Shown piece after piece: positions 22,639 through 22,885 of a DNA stretch of 22,885 nucleotides. Where the stretch lies: assembly GCA_028695395.1 (NCBI GenBank), contig JAQVJB010000020.1:1-22885 (forward strand), given 5' to 3'. How positions within the stretch are numbered: the stretch's first letter is position 1; every line of letters begins with the position of its first letter. Below the pieces are notes generated by a model. That model worked only from the letters and a program-made list of their open reading frames with translations. It was not told the DNA's origin and searched no databases. Source of the DNA: Actinomycetota bacterium. GTDB lineage: Bacteria; Actinomycetota; Humimicrobiia; Humimicrobiales; Humimicrobiaceae. A program made the translations under genes and the position numbers.

Positions 22639-22885
22639 TTATAGATCTCCGGAACCGGATCTTTTTCTTGATTTTAATAATTCTTTTGCTTTTATATTTT
22701 CTTTTATAAGAAAATCTTTCTTTATGCCTATGTCAATAAGATCCCAGCACAAAAGCTCTTCGTGGGATAATTCCCTTGAAGTATAAAAGTCCATATCCAG
22801 GCCTGCTTCCTTAAAAGCTTCTTCCCATATTTCAAAATTAAAAAACTCACTCCAGTTGTCAAAACGGGCTCCTTTTTTAAAAGCG
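22639..22885 (-). CDS. Radical SAM protein, TIGR03960 type, C-terminal 81 codons only
   Basis: An open minus-strand frame enters from the right edge and ends at a TAA (22639-22641). The 81 visible residues begin AFKKGARFDNWSEFFNFEIW, continue EEAFKEAGLDMDFYTSREL, and include LLCWDLIDIGIKKDFLIKE. This matches the C-terminal end of B12-binding-domain radical SAM proteins of the TIGR03960 family ('GaRFDgWsE.F....W..AF...G.D...y..r......lPWd.id.Gv...FL..E'). The radical SAM core itself is outside the window. Many relatives end in a Cys-rich CxxCGxC-like tail; this one ends KSRKRSGSGDL with no Cys cluster. The following DUF2344 gene supports the call. Confidence 0.88.
   Translation of the reverse strand, partial: AFKKGARFDNWSEFFNFEIWEEAFKEAGLDMDFYTSRELSHEELLCWDLIDIGIKKDFLIKENIKAKELLKSRKRSGSGDL

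Noticed and set aside
941..22786. Many plus-strand open frames of 60-140 codons opposite the minus-strand genes
   Set aside because: They lie antisense to well-identified genes, are rich in Ser/Ile/Leu/Phe as expected of complement frames, and lack ribosome sites or recognisable domains.

Overview
The window is AT-rich and holds 18 complete protein genes plus the 3' end of a nineteenth. Nearly all lie on the minus strand. It is a conserved housekeeping block, not a mobile or accessory island: I see no transposase, integrase, phage gene, CRISPR array, tRNA or rRNA. In minus-strand order the genes are radical SAM 3' end, DUF2344, rng, rplU, rpmA, obgE, proB, proA, nadD, yqeK, LCP/LytR_C, rsfS, leuS, SIMPL lipoprotein, comEA, comEC, holA, (rpsT on the plus strand), murJ, lepA and a small lipoprotein. 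rpsT convergent with holA, and the series rne/rng-rplU-rpmA-obg-proB-proA-nadD-rsfS ... comEA-comEC-holA-rpsT-lepA, is the arrangement known from Actinomycetota. The nadD-yqeK-LCP-rsfS-leuS string is also common in Clostridia. I infer an uncultured, low-GC, Gram-positive-type lineage with actinobacterial-like gene order. The species cannot be named from this sequence.

Layout. 1-246: no convincing gene, but two hairpin terminators pointing toward each other. 247-4293: lipoprotein, lepA and murJ, read leftward from a promoter near 4390. 4294-4493: divergent promoter region. 4494-4769: rpsT on the plus strand. 4775-8256: holA, comEC and comEA, with a promoter near 8353-8381. 8411-8550: double-hairpin 3' end of the SIMPL gene. 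8539-18085: a long, tightly packed and partly overlapping run (SIMPL, leuS, rsfS, LCP, yqeK, nadD, proA, proB). 18100-19410: obgE. 19433-19530: another double-hairpin terminator, which separates rplU-rpmA from obgE. 19544-22885: rpmA, rplU, rng, DUF2344 and the radical SAM fragment, with a strong internal promoter before rplU.

Functionally the genes cover ribosome proteins and ribosome-associated factors (L21, L27, S20, Obg, RsfS, LepA, LeuS), RNA processing (RNase E/G), NAD and proline synthesis (NadD, ProA, ProB), DNA uptake and replication (ComEA, ComEC, HolA) and the envelope (MurJ, LCP protein, two lipoproteins).

The most notable points are an apparent ATT start codon for rplU, an LCP-type protein whose usual catalytic arginines are replaced and which carries two LytR_C domains, a ComEC without its nuclease-like domain, an RNase E/G with a TRAM-like tail, frequent TTG starts, and a possible leaderless obgE mRNA. 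I found nothing that amounts to a clearly new multi-gene system.
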